DNA from: Rutidosis leptorrhynchoides
Lineage: Eukaryota; Streptophyta; Magnoliopsida; Asterales; Asteraceae
DNA: 64,000 nt
Assembly (NCBI RefSeq): GCF_046630445.1
Contig: NC_092339.1
Coordinates: 313,719,501-313,783,500, forward strand
Direction: 5' to 3'
The notes below the pieces were generated by a model. It was not told the DNA's origin and made no database searches. It saw only the letters and a program-made list of their open reading frames with translations. Position numbers and translations under genes: made by a program. Positions 50,369 to 63,079 of this stretch are shown one piece after another (position 1 is the stretch's first letter; every line of letters starts with the position of its first letter).

Positions 50369-52609
50369 TGTTAAGCTCATCATGGGAATCCAAAACTAAT
50401 ACAATATTGTCGGTGAATATTAGGCACCATGGGATGTCATCTTGTATCCTCAGAGTTAGTTCGTCTAGGATCAAAGCGAAAAGATATGTGCTAAGGGTCG
50501 ATCCCTGATTTAAGCCTACCTCTACCAGGGAAAAACTCAGTGTTTCCTACCGTCGTACATACACGAGTCTTCGCCCCCTCGTACATATCTCTAATCGTTC
50601 TTATATATCTACTTGGGACACCCCTAACATTAAGAGTCTTCCAAATCAGCTCGCTCGGAACACAGTCATAAGCCTTTTCCAAGTCTAAGAACGCCATGTG
50701 TAGGTTCTTTTGTTTTCCCTAAACTTCTCCATAAGGCTTCTAACGATGTGAATCGCCTCCATGGACGAGCATCCTGGCATGAAACCAAATTTGTTCTCTG
50801 AAACCTTTGTCTCGCGTTGGAGCCTCGTCTCAATCACTCTCTCCCAAAGCTTCATAGTATGACTAAGTAACTTAATGCCTCTGTAATTACCACATATTTG
50901 CGCATCTCCCTTGTTCTTGTAAATGGGAATAACCTCACTGAGTCTCCATTCCATAGGCATCTTTGCACTTCTAAACGTCGTACTGAAAAGGTTTGTCAAC
51001 CATCTAACCCCATCGTCTCCTAGGCACCTCCACGCCTCGATCGAGATTTGGTCTGGTCCTACTGCTTTGTTTCTCCCCATCTTTCGTAGGGCCGTTCTAA
51101 CTTCCTCGTGGGTAATCCTCGTGCAAAAATAGTTTTTTTGATATTCACGAACCTCGTCGTGAAGTTCCCCGTTCCGCTCAGGTCTATCGCTACCGAAAAG
51201 GGATGAAAAATACTCTTCCCATCTTTTCCTAATGAGGTGTTCTCTCACTATACTTTGACCTGCTTCATCCTTGATATATTTAACGTTAACTAAGTCCCTG
51301 CCTCTTCGCTCCCTAGCTTTAGCTATTCTATATGTGTCATTGGCTCCCTCTTTAGAGTCTAGTTTCCTATATAAATCTTCATAAGCTTTGTCTTTTGTAA
51401 TTGCTACGGCCTTCTTTGCTTCTCTTTTGGCTTCTTTATATCTTTCTTCTACCCTAGATCTCTCTGCAGGTGTCCCTTCTCCAAAAGTAATGAGCTCCCT
51501 AAACCTCATCTGCTTTAACGATACTTTCGTTTGGACATCTTCACTAAGCCACCACGATTCTCTACTACTCTTATGGGCTCTCGATGTCCCTACTGCCACC
51601 CCTAAAGCTTCTTTTGCCACCTCTCTGATAGTGGACGCCATGCGGTTCCATAACTGGTCTACGTCAGTAGGGGCTACGTTATCCCCTTCTACACTCAATC
51701 TATCGGCAAAAGTCATTCTAAATGTCTCCGCCTTCACTCCATGTAGGTTCTTCCAAAGGATTCTATGTTGCACAACCTTAGCCCTCCTACCAACTCTTCC
51801 CTGGGTAACTAGGTCCATGATCAACAATCTGTGCTGGGAGGAGCACGTATATGCTGAAAGGACCTTACAGTCCCTACATGTCCTAAGTTCCCCTTTACGA
51901 AGGAGCAAAAAAGTAAATCTGGGTGCAACGGCCCCCGCTAAAAAAGGTGGCTAATTGAGCATCCTTCTTCTTGAAAAAAGAGTTAGCTACAACCAACTCG
52001 TGAGTAATGGCAAACTCAAGGATTGAGCGTCCTTCTTCATTTCTAGGACCAAACCCAAAACCCTCATGGGCTCCCTTGTAACCTTCTGCCTCCACTCCCA
52101 TGTGTCCATTCAGATCACCCCCTATAATTAGTCGATGATCCGCCCAGGCACCCCCTCACTACCTCATCTAACAATTCCCAAAAACTCTTCTTTTCCGCAT
52201 CTCTTAAACCCGCATGAGGTGCGTACGCGCTAATGACCGTGAAAGTTTCCTCCTTAATAATTAGACTAACCGACATAATCCTATCGCAAAACCTACCCAC
52301 GTCAACAACGTTATCCTTATGTAGATTTCCCAAAAAGATACCTACCTCGTTCCGTGCTATCCTATAACCCGAGTACCACAACCTATACTCCTTAATATCT
52401 ACCGCCCCTTCACCCTTCCATCTAGTCTCTTGCACACACCCTATGTCCACATTACACTTGATTAAGGTATCAACGAGCTCAATCCTCTTGTCCGTCAAGG
52501 TTCCTATATTCCAACTACCCACTCTAATCTTACCAAGGGTGGCTACCCTACTACCGCCTCTAACCCCTCTAAGCCTACCCACCCCGAAACTAGGAGGACA
52601 TGACCTCAA
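50369..52609 (-). pseudogene. LINE endonuclease-reverse transcriptase, broken
   Basis: An APE-type endonuclease starts after ATG 52609 (RVGSWNIGTLTDKRIE, CVQETRWKGEG, ISAYAPHAG) and breaks near 52115, continuing in another frame (52101-51895). The linker and RT follow (51908-50685): RNKAVGPDQI, then MPMEWRLSEVIPIYKNKGD, NYRGIKLLSH and KFGFMPGCSSMEAI. After a frameshift near 50690 comes [13 protein letters not shown] (palm Asp), and from 50490 a decayed stretch with a QDDIPWC-like word. The catalytic F-A-D-D box appears as FTDN just before the cut at 50369. The RT C-terminus is missing. Motif order and wording are those of plant RTE elements. Confidence 0.85.
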
Positions 52610-53090
52610 GTGACCATAGGTATGTGTATGATCTATATTAACCTATACACCAAAAGATGACCTAAGTAAAAGCTAAAATAAGACTATGTTAATAATAATA
52701 GTAAAGTATAAAAAATTACAGTAAAGCTAGAATATGACAATGTTAATAATAGAGTATATATAAATAAAAATTACAGTAAAGATTTTACCAAAAATAAAAG
52801 TAACAGATTTTACCAAAAATACCCCAACTCACAGATATGCAATATAGTAGATATAGATATAAAATAAATATAAATATACACCGTATATGAATAAGAAAGC
52901 TTTCAGATAAGCCACTACGTAAACAGGAAGGAGGTAGCAAATAAAAATATAGAAAAAACACAAAGGGATAGAGAAATCGTTAACTGGTCGGAATGTTATA
53001 ATTTCCGGTAGCAGTGTCGATGGCTGAGTGGTCGGTCAGCAAACGTAGTTGATTCCAACTTCCCTGGTCCAGATAAATTGGCGGTGGTAT
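50369..53090 (-). mobile_element. RTE-clade LINE, 5' part
   Basis: A non-LTR retrotransposon with 5' UTR (about 53090-52610), endonuclease and reverse transcriptase, cut at 50369 in the RT catalytic region by the Ty3 element. The 5' boundary is approximate: sequence becomes AT-rich LTR-like left of about 53095. The 3' end with a (TTG)n tail is at 24381-24542. It is inserted in solo LTR (B). Confidence 0.8.
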
Positions 53091-53178
53091 ATAATATGAT
53101 TATGATATACGTAGTAATTATATTTTTATATAAATAATATTTGTTTGTTATAATTAATAATAATAATAATAGAAATAA

Positions 53179-53321
<143 letters not shown>

Positions 53322-53357
53322 TTATGAAAACTACCTTTATAGCTTAAAAATAATAAA

Positions 53358-53428
53358 TCGCCCGAGCCGGGACTCAAACCCGAGACCTCTCGCTCACTCA
53401 TCAACACCCTTAACCATTCCTCCATTTC
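53358..53428 (-). other. tRNA-like sequence inside the solo LTR
   Basis: On the minus strand GGTTTGAGTCCC (53380-53369) fits a B box. The A-box region (GGAATGGTTAAGG, near 53420-53407) is weaker. It occupies the same LTR position as the pairs at 30955, 48354 and 58793. Confidence 0.5.
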
Positions 53429-55793
53429 AGTTTTTCTGATTAAAACCATAACACGATTCTATTTAACCAGCTTTTGTATTCTTCCTTCTTCATTTATTAA
53501 TTATCATTATCAATAGTTCATTTAATCATATTGAATACGGATCACACAAAAAAACTCAATTTCCCCCGGTTTTGTTTATATCAACTCGATACAACAGATG
53601 GGTAATGGGGCTTCGGTTCCTTTAGAAGTTCCAGCCCACAACAGGCCCAATAATCGACTTAGCTGGCCCAATTAACTTAGTCCATTATCATAACAAGATT
53701 TATAAGTTATCAAGCCAAATTTAACAGCCCATTAATGAGTCTATAGTTCATTCGAGTAATCCGCTCAGATGCTTTGTCGTTAGGAAGGATTTTAAACAGA
53801 AATGAGACATTAATGGATATTATAATCATCCCATCATCATACCGTCATCATCCATTATCATAAAGCAACATCATTATTAAAATCATAATCATTATGTATA
53901 TTTTGATTATAAAAATCACAATCATTTCTCGTTATTGATTGCAAACAGAAAGAAAGAAAAGAACAAAATGATTTGGCTTTGTTGTAGTTGGGTTTGATCA
54001 AGAAGCAGGGAAAAAGAGAATAAGGCAATAATAGCAGTTAAATTAATGGTGGTGGCTGTTGGTTGTTCATGATCGAAAGAAGAAAGTTGCAGGTTCAAAA
54101 TGGCATTTTATGGTGTTGCAAGTGACGGGGGCAGAAACAGAAACAGAAGGTAAACTGCAGAGGTAACAGTTTGTTCATCATCATCTTTTTCATTGTTATG
54201 AAACTCCATAGTTGAAACAAGATCAAAAGCGAGAAAAAAAATATATGGATAGTTTAACCGGTGTACCGGTTGAACTTGGGAACCGATGGTATGAAGGTGC
54301 AATATGCACTGTATTCTCGAGTTATATTATATACAATTTGTTTTGTGTAATTGGGGAAAACATAAGATAAACAGGGGTTATAATGTGGTGATATTGGGTT
54401 GTGTCTGTAGGGTATGCAATGATGGAAGGTGGTGTATTATGATGGGTAGGGTGGTGATTTAAAGGTTGTATACAGCAGCATGTTACTCGAGTAAAGTGGT
54501 GATTACTAGGGTGGTTTAGTTTTGGTTTTGTATTCATAACAGACAAGTAATTAGGTTGCAAGTTTTGTCGAATAACATAAGAGAATGGAGGTAGCAGTTG
54601 CCTAACTTTCGTAATGATAATAGTATGAATTCAATCAATAGTAGTGGGTTAAGAGGTGATGATCGATTTAAACAGAAATATGTAGTAACATTCGATGGTG
54701 ATGGTGGCCGATTACTTGGGCTGTGGTGGTTATCAGGAAGTAAGAAAATAGAAATGACAAGTGGTGATTTGCAAAGTAGTGATGAAGAGGTTGAGGGTTT
54801 GTGTAGTTGATAAATTAGTGGAAGATCAAATGATTTCCTCAATAGTTTTAATTGGTCGCTTACTTTATCATAAAGGTGTGGGTGTCGATTTTCAACACGG
54901 ATCCAAATAAAATATTAAAAGCTGATATGTATCTGTAACTGATTTTGTATTCTATCAGGTTAATTGAATTGTATTAGGTAGTGATGGATTACAGATTGAC
55001 AAGGATTGGTAACAAAATTAGATTGAAGACAAAATCTATAAAGCTTGATGTTGATTTTAAACAGAATTTGATTAGTAATTATAATGGATTCGATGAATGT
55101 TTAATAGATAAGTAAAAAATTCATACAGTGAGTTATAACAAATTTGTGGTCATCTAATTTTAATTGATACCTAATATATATTAATGATAAATACATTAAT
55201 ATTATTAATAATATTAAATATTATTAATAATATTATTAATAAAACTAAATTTGATAGTGGTAACAATATTTAATAATAATATTAGTACTAATATAGATAT
55301 AACATGTTACTTGTATCAAATTTACATATGTATAATAACATTACTATTACTGATATTAATACTAATGTAAATTTTAATGTTAACAATAATAATGAAAATA
55401 ATAATATTGATATAACAACTATATTTTTAACTTGTAATTTATTATATTACCTATTATTGATTATGTAATATTTGGTAATTATAATATGTACATAATAACC
55501 TATATTGAATATTAAATTTATATACATTACAATATACATGGAATAATAATCATGTACAGAAATCATATATGTTTATATATAGATTTACTTCAAAATCAAC
55601 ATTATTATCTTGCATATTATGTTACATATTTATTTACAATTTATAGTTCGTGAATCATTGGAAGCGGTCGAAGGTAAATGAATTCGTGAAAACAGTTCAA
55701 AACTTTAGACTCAACATTACAGACTTTTCTTATCTTGTCGAAATCATATAAAGATCAAGTTTAAATTTGGTCGGAAATTTCCAGGTCGTCACA

Positions 55794-56310
55794 GCCTACA
55801 TGTCAAACAATCAGCACAACAAGGTCTTTTATGTCATGGTTATACAATGTCTAAAATGAAGTAATAAATAGCTCACGATACTAAAATGATACCTTAAAAC
55901 TGAAACTCATTTACTCCCAATGATTTAAATTAAATACATGACATATTAAATGTAACAAAGAATTTTTGTATTTAATACAAACTTTATTTTGTGGTCTTTA
56001 ACTTCAATTTTGAATTAAAACCTACTGCATTTAATGCGTAATGGGAGGTATGAGTATTCAAGCTGATTAAACGTCATGTCAACAGTCTGTGTCCCCTCGA
56101 AAACATGCCAGTCTGTCAAATCTGCCCACGCGCCTGCAGATGACAGTTGCCATTTTCTCTCTCCTGCACTTTTTCACCAAACAGAAAGGTTAAATAGGGT
56201 GATTCATTTTCCATAATAACCTTCGGTTATTAAACTTTCAAATTTACCTTTTTCTCTCAAAAATCCCTAAATCTTCAAATCATTCAATCATTCATCTTCT
56301 AAATTCATCA
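55794..56310 (+). other. copia spacer between pol and the extra ORF
   Basis: Starts with the right TSD copy GCCTA, then copia sequence displaced from 9642. No ORF is seen. It holds a small perfect hairpin (AATAACC and GGTTATT around TTC, 56215-56231) and a CT-rich, TCATC-rich leader-like stretch before ATG 56311. Confidence 0.6.
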
Positions 56311-56779
56311 ATGGCAGACCAACAACAACAATCACAACCTATTGAGAATCAACCTGAGGAATAACTACAACAGCAACAGTAACCAGTACTGCAACAACAA
56401 CCACCACCACCGGCACCAGAGGAGCAGGCACCATTATTCAACCTGCATCCAAGCCTTGTACAGGCTGAAAATGCACCAGATCATGCACTTATTAGCCTAT
56501 CAAGAGGCAATGCTGCTCATGCCCTCTCAATCCCTAAGTCTAAAGCCAACATGGGCTATGACACGATGATTTATTACATAAGGCAATTCCCACTTGCTAG
56601 AGCAATCACCGGAGTTCCGTCCAGATTATATCCGGCCTGTTTAGGCAGATTTTGGTACACAGCTACCATGACCAGCACTCCACAAGGTACACCATGTGTT
56701 CATGGCATGGTCACTGAAACCCTAACTTGCTCCGTCACCGTCGATGCTATTAGACATGCCCTACAATTTCCTGGTGGAC
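56311..56779 (+). pseudogene. extra ORF downstream of copia pol, truncated
   Basis: Starts at ATG 56311 (MADQQQQSQP). TAA stops at 56362-56364 and 56380-56382 both fall in a Gln-rich run, so CAA-to-TAA changes are likely. Reading continues through a Pro/Gln-rich segment into YYIRQFPLARAITGVPSRLY and ACLGRFWYTA, ending VDAIRHALQFPGG, where the LTR at 56780 cuts it. This FW-A plus T-V-IR-AL pattern is known to me from ORFs attached to copia polyproteins in Asteraceae; the exact function is unknown. Its place after pol is like the additional ORF of SIRE-type elements. Confidence 0.6.
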
Positions 56780-56936
56780 TGTGACGACCCAAAAATTTCT
56801 GATCAAATTTAAACTTAATCTTTATATGATTTCGACACGATAAGCAGAATCTGTAATGTGAGCCTCAAAAATCTTTGAACTGTTGATATGGAAAACATTT
56901 GAACTTTGACTATTACCCGACGATTCACGAACCTAT

Positions 56937-57041
<105 letters not shown>

Positions 57042-57807
57042 GAATTAATAAAATACACTTTAATCAATTAGAATTAGAGAATACAAAATAATATATAGAA
57101 TTATTAAGTTATTATCAAGATGAGTATATATATATATATATTACATAAATAATAATACATAATAATAAAATTTAAGATAATAAGTATAGTTATAAAATAT
57201 ATTTGTTATAACAATATATTTATTACTTTCCATATTAAAATCTATATTAGTTAGATTAATATGAAAATATATAGATATAAATAAATTATTGTATTATTAC
57301 TAATATTATTATGATTAGTATTATTAACAATATCATCAGTAATATTAATATGTTTACAAATTGAAAGATAGTTGTTATTACTTATTAATAAGATTAATAT
57401 CGGTATTATTAATATTATACATATAATTGGATACATTTAATTACTAAAATTATTGACATAATTACTATTTTTATTATTATTAATATCAATCAATATCAGT
57501 AATATTAAATAATAAAATTCTTTTAGGGTTATGACTATCAAAAATTCGCAATAAATACTTAAAATATAAATATTACTATAAGAATGATTAAATTTATTAT
57601 TTAGTTGCAAGTTAAAAGTTATTAGTCATAATGAGTAACACTACTATTAATATTATTACTTTTATGATTATAATTACAAATATTATCAAAAATATTACAA
57701 ATATTATCATAAAGATAATACAAATTATCATAAATCACTAATAATATCATTCTTGATCATTATTAATATAGTTGTTAAAATTATTATTAATTATTATAAT
57801 TATTTAG

Positions 57808-57809
<2 letters not shown>

Positions 57810-57879
<70 letters not shown>

Positions 57880-57880
57880 G
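57810..57880. repeat. ATT trinucleotide microsatellite
   Basis: About 70 bp of (ATT)n, with degenerate TTATTG units following. Confidence 0.9.
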
Positions 57881-58792
57881 TTATTATTATTGTTATTATT
57901 ATTTTTAATATATCTATTTATTTATTAATGAGAATGTATAAATCAAAAGGAAAAATTAGTTTCATGTAAACATCAAAACGTACGGGATTTTGTTTCTGTC
58001 TTTAAATTAGCTATCAGTCGACTTCAATTAGTGATTACAAACAGAATATGTTAAAAAAAAGCGATCGTCCTTTTATTTTTTTCTCTGCTCTAAATTGTCT
58101 GATTGAGAACCACATGTCCTTTATGATTGATCAATTCAAGTGATATACAACTCATTCGATCTACTACAACTTCTATCAATCACACAAAGTCATTTAAAGT
58201 CTTTAAATTAATCGAAATAAAAAAAAAAGAAAAGGAAGAACAGATACTGCTCTGTTCAAGTTCCAATTTCTGAAAATCACGAATTCAAAATTTATTTTTA
58301 AATGTGTAAATGCAAAAGGTCTCTAATTCAAGTCTTGAAACTATCTGTAAATTTTAAAAACCCAATTCATAATATCGAGTGAGAATTTTGGGTCAAAGTT
58401 GTTTTACAAAAAAAGTCAAAGTTTGTTCTTCGATTAAATTGAAGTTTTCTGTTACGATTAAGGTGAAATTGAGGATTTGGAAAGTTTATAAATAGGATTT
58501 AGAACATATTTCATGTAGATATCATGAGCTAAAATGATTTGAATTTTAAAATCAAGCATTGAGTTGTCATCGATGTGTTCTTGCTGCAGGTATTTTTTTT
58601 TTTTCTTTGTTTTTCTGTCAATTAAAATTCCCCCAAACATTTTGTTTCTATTTAAAATACGAGTTTTAAATTCAACTAGTAATATGTTTGGGTTGTAAAT
58701 CATCTCTGGTCGATTGGATGTTTAAAAAGGAAGAAGATCACGGGTAAAGGGATTAAATAAATATAAGAATCAGTTGATTCAGAAAAACAGAT

Positions 58793-58862
58793 TGGCTCAG
58801 TTAGTTTGGTCATGTATTTGGGTTAGCTAGAGGTCTCGGGTTCGAGTCCCGTCGGGAGCACT
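58793..58862 (+). other. tRNA-like sequence with A and B boxes inside the LTR
   Basis: TGGCTCAGTTAG (58793-58804) is a good A box and GGTTCGAGTCC (58839-58849) a near-consensus B box, followed by CGTCGGGAGCAC. It is the best tRNA-like match of the four in this window, but no matching acceptor-stem 5' strand is evident. Confidence 0.6.
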
Positions 58863-58932
58863 TCTTTTTATTACAGCAGCCTTTAAAGGGTATAAACCTT
58901 TTATATTTTTTTATGATTACTATTGTTATGTA

Positions 58933-59009
<77 letters not shown>
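58933..59009. repeat. ATT trinucleotide microsatellite
   Basis: About 77 bp of (ATT)n after the tRNA-like sequence, reminiscent of a SINE tail. Confidence 0.9.
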
Positions 59010-60448
59010 CATTATTATTATTACTACTATCATTATTATTACTAATACAAGTAGTAAATATAATTTATTATTAATACGATTATAATTACAATGATGATAT
59101 ATATTGTTATTACTAAAATTAATATCATTACTAATATGTGTGTTATTATTATTAACATGTTTAGGATTATTATTATCATAATTAACGATATCATTATTAT
59201 TATTAATATTATCATTATTAATAAAGTTATTATTATTAGTAACTCATTAATATCAAAACTATCATTTTTACCAAATAAATATTTTTATACAAAATATATT
59301 TAGTACATATACTATAACGATATTAACATCTCATATAACTACATATTAACATTATATAGATAAATATATATTTTTATCATGTATAAACCCTAAAATAAAT
59401 TGTTATATTAGCTATATAAAATATATAAACTAATTATATTAAATTTATCTATATCTATATAACATATGAGATAACAAGTATATTATTAATAATAATATAT
59501 ATAAACTTGTTCGATTACGATTATATGTTTTAATAGATATACAAATGATATAGGTTCGTGAATCCGAGGCCAACCCTGCATTGTTCAATATAGTCATATG
59601 TATTTTTACTACAAAATATATTAGGTGAGTTTCATTTGCCTTTTTACCCTTTATATTTTTGGGCTGAGAATACTTGCGATATTTTTATAACTGTTTTACG
59701 AAATAGACACAAGTAATCGAAACTAAATTATATGGTTGAATGATCGAAGCCGAATATGCCCCTTTTGCTTGGTAACCTAAGAATTAGTAAACCGATCTAC
59801 TAATTGACGCGAATCCTAAAGATAGATCTATTGGGCCTAACGAACCCCATCCATGGTTGCGGATGCTTTAGTACTTCGATGTTGTTTTATATCATGTCCG
59901 ATGGATGTCCCGGAATGATAGGGGATATTCTTATATGCATCTAGTTAATGTTGGTTACCAGGTGTTCAATCCATATGAATAATTTTTGTCTCTATGCATT
60001 GGACGTATATTTATGAGAAATGAAAATGAAAATCTTGTGGTCTATTAAAATGATGAAAATGATTATTTATGTTAAACTAATGAACTCACCAACCTTTTGG
60101 TTGACACTTTAAAGCATGTTTATTCTCAGGTATTAAAGAAATCTTCCGCTGTGCATTAGCTCATTTTAAAGATATTACTTGGAGTCATTCATGGCATATT
60201 TCGAAAGACGTTGCATTCGAGTCGTTGAGTTCAGTAAAGATTATGATTAAGTAAATGACAGATTAGATCATTTATAGATGGATATTATGAAATGGTATGC
60301 ATGCCTGTCAACTTTCAATGTAATGAAAGTTTGTCTTTTAAAACGAATGCAATGTTTGTAAAAATGTATCATATAGAGGTCAAATACCTCGCGATGTAAT
60401 CATATGTTATTGTATTCGTTCTTATGGATTAGGACGGGTCGTTACATG

Positions 60449-60460
60449 TGGTATCAGAGC
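60449..60460 (+). other. primer binding site (initiator tRNA-Met)
   Basis: TGGTATCAGAGC, two bases after the LTR end. Confidence 0.9.
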
Positions 60461-60877
60461 GGTGGTCTTAGCGAACCAGGTCTGCATTAGTGTGTCTAAC
60501 TGATAAGTCGTTAGGATGCATTAGTGAGTCTGGACTTCGACCGTGTCTGCATGTCAAAAGTTTTGCTTATCATTTTGTGTCGAAAATTACCTACTATCAC
60601 CCTTAGGAAATTACCTGCTTATCATTCTTAGTCTAGACACGTCTTGCTGCATTGATTGCATGAATAGTTTATAGACAAAATTCATATCTTAGCGTATTTT
60701 CTAAATCATATCTTATCGTATCTATTACTGTAAACTTTGCCGGACATATTCTGTAAATTCCTCCGTAATCTACGAAATCTTTTGCTCTCTATATATAGAT
60801 ATTCTATGTAATTAGAATATCATCCGATAGCCGGAAAATCATTTCATATCGAAAAATCCTTTATTCAATCATACAAA

Positions 60878-61312
60878 ATGGAATTCATCATTAGTTCAAG
60901 TTCCTCGGATTCTGAAATGGAATCTCACTCAAGCTCCGAAAGCAGTGTGACCGGAATGGATTAACCAATCAGCCATCATCTATTCTGGATGAATTGGGGA
61001 TGGGTTCGTAGCCTCCTCAATCATTGGAGACAAGAAGAAGGTGATCCCTTCCATCCACCACATTGCCCTCTTAACGAAGAACCTGAAGCACTTACCGGCG
61101 AACCTGTCCGAAACACCATTTTCTCTCTCATTTCCAGAGTATCTCGTCACGATTATATACTACATCAAATTCTAGATTTTATTTATCCACTAGTCCGAAC
61201 CGACAATCACCCCAGTGTAATAGAAGAAGTCAACGAGCTTCGCGCTAGGGTAGTAGCTTTGGAGAATATGGTACAAAGGTTACAAACACCAGCAGCAGCA
61301 CCAGCAGCATAA
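60878..61312 (+). pseudogene. short ORF of the non-autonomous family, one stop
   Basis: Frame of 144 codons from ATG 60878 to TAA 61312, broken only by TAA at 60962-60964; the sister copy at 32513 has CAA (Gln) there. Layout: Ser/Glu-rich start (about 28 residues), the Trp-rich block ISHHLFWMNWGWVRSLLN, WRQEEGDPFHPPH, a central helix-rich part (IFSLISRVSRHDYILHQILD), and a tail VNELRARVVALENMVQRLQ with heptad-like Leu/Val spacing, then TPAAAPAA. No known domain is recognised. Its position, just after the primer site, matches that of the accessory ORFs in the autonomous Ty3 element. Confidence 0.65.
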
Positions 61313-61508
61313 CCAGTACCACCATCATCAATGCCAACAGTACCATTACCACCTCCAACCACTACCGCATCGTAAACCTCAACTTTACAATCTATCCTAC
61401 GAACACCCATGTCATACGCTCGGTAGATATCAAGGAATACCAATAACAATAAACGATGAAGTATTGATTCATAACTTCATTAAAGAAACCTTCTGCAGCG
61501 ATTATGTA

Positions 61509-61530
61509 ATCTCTAAAGTCTTAGAGATTA
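61509..61530 (+). other. perfect hairpin
   Basis: AATCTCTAA and TTAGAGATT pair over nine bases around an AGTC loop. Equivalent hairpins are at 33188-33205 and 62192-62216. Confidence 0.6.
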
Positions 61531-61571
61531 TATATTCTAACCCTAACCAGAAATCAGATGAGTGAACCAAA

Positions 61572-61805
61572 ATGATAGAAGGAAGAGTAGAAACCCTGAC
61601 AAGAATGATGCGTGATTTACAAGCTAGAGTTGTTTTACCAGCAGCATCAACAGTACCGTTAACATCACCAGCACAGTCAGTGCCATCAGCATCATCAGAA
61701 TCAGCAGCGCCTATAACATCAAAAGCTCCGCCAGTTCAAGAATCACCGTGGACACCATTCGAATCAATAACACATATCTTGTATCAACGAGTTATGAAGT
61801 ATTAA
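61572..61805 (+). CDS. small ORF, possibly a second product of the non-autonomous element
   Basis: A 77-codon ORF from ATG 61572. It opens with a heptad-like helix (VETLTRMMRDLQARVVLPAA) resembling the tail of the preceding 144-codon ORF, then becomes Ser/Ala/Pro-rich (SVPSASSESAAPITSK). The region looks partly duplicated, because the hairpin and flanking words occur both before it (61498-61570) and after it (62180-62250). It may be a diverged duplicate rather than a separate gene. Confidence 0.3.
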   Translation: MIEGRVETLTRMMRDLQARVVLPAASTVPLTSPAQSVPSASSESAAPITSKAPPVQESPWTPFESITHILYQRVMKY

Positions 61806-62793
61806 CTCATTGCCACGAAAGAATTTATATGTATATCTTATATATATAAATTTTTAAACCATAATAAATCTTTCCGTACTAAGCTATTATGTGTGAATCT
61901 TAACTACTAGGTTAATTCATACTACTAATATGCTATGATGTACATCCTTCGACAACGCCTTAACCATTGTTAACTACAATCTCTGTTTCAATTTAATGAA
62001 TTCCATTTCATAATAATCAAGCGTATTATTCAAATATATGTTTGATTTTACACTTTCATCATCGATGTACTCGAAACTTTTCAGATAACATCATTCGTAT
62101 CTTGCGAAGTTCACAAGAATTCCACGAACACCAACATCACGCAAAGTATAAATTCATAATATTATTGAAGAAATACTCCGTAAAGTGATGTAATTTCTAA
62201 AGTTTTTTTAGAGATTATGCAATTCTAGTTGCAACCGTAAATCAAATGAGTTTGATATTAACTCATTAAATCTATATTACATCTGAAGAAAATATACACA
62301 TATATATTTTCATAAAGACTGTAATAAAAATTCTTTTGTACAAAATATTAATTGTGAAAAAAAAAAATTAACGGGTAGGTAATACCCGAGAGATATATAA
62401 ATTCACAATTAATATGTTGTATTCTTCGAATCTGATTCAATAATCATCAACTATACTCCCTACTTTCACAACAATATATATTCTTTTATAGAAATCAAAA
62501 CAACCATTCTCATCCAAATTTAATTACGCATTCTGATTCTGACAAATCAAAATCCAAGTCAAGATTTAACCGGTATTATCACTCTTAGATCCTTACATCT
62601 TTCAAAGCTATACTTTGACTTCAAAACTGTGCTAGAACATCATCTGTATATTAATGATTACTATCTATGCTCAAACCCTTTGAAATTCCTGAAAACACTT
62701 CAAATAATGAACAATCAAGATGATGATCCAACCACATGTTACCCACAGTCATGCATCTGAAAAACTCTCGAAACCAAAGTCATAGTTTAACAA
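61806..62793 (+). other. non-coding interior of the second non-autonomous element
   Basis: AT-rich, no supportable ORF. It includes the hairpin at 62192-62216 and the internal polypurine-like motif at 62368-62388 (TTAACGGGTAGGTAA then TACCCG). It ends where the Ty3 LTR is inserted. Confidence 0.6.
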
Positions 62794-62986
62794 TGTAGTG
62801 ACCCGAACTTTTCCATGTTTATATATATTAAATGAAATTGTTATTTACATGATTAAGTGTTTCCAACATGTTAAGCAATCAAACTTGTTAAGACTTGATT
62901 AATTGAAATAGGTTTCATATAGACAATTGACCACCCAAGTTGACCGGTGATTCACGAACGTTAAAACTTGTAAAAACTATATGATG

Positions 62987-63079
<93 letters not shown>

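Noticed and set aside
54108-54842. Host gene candidate from several 60-100 codon ORFs
   Set aside because: Inside the solo LTR, overlapping on both strands, without motif or intron-exon structure.
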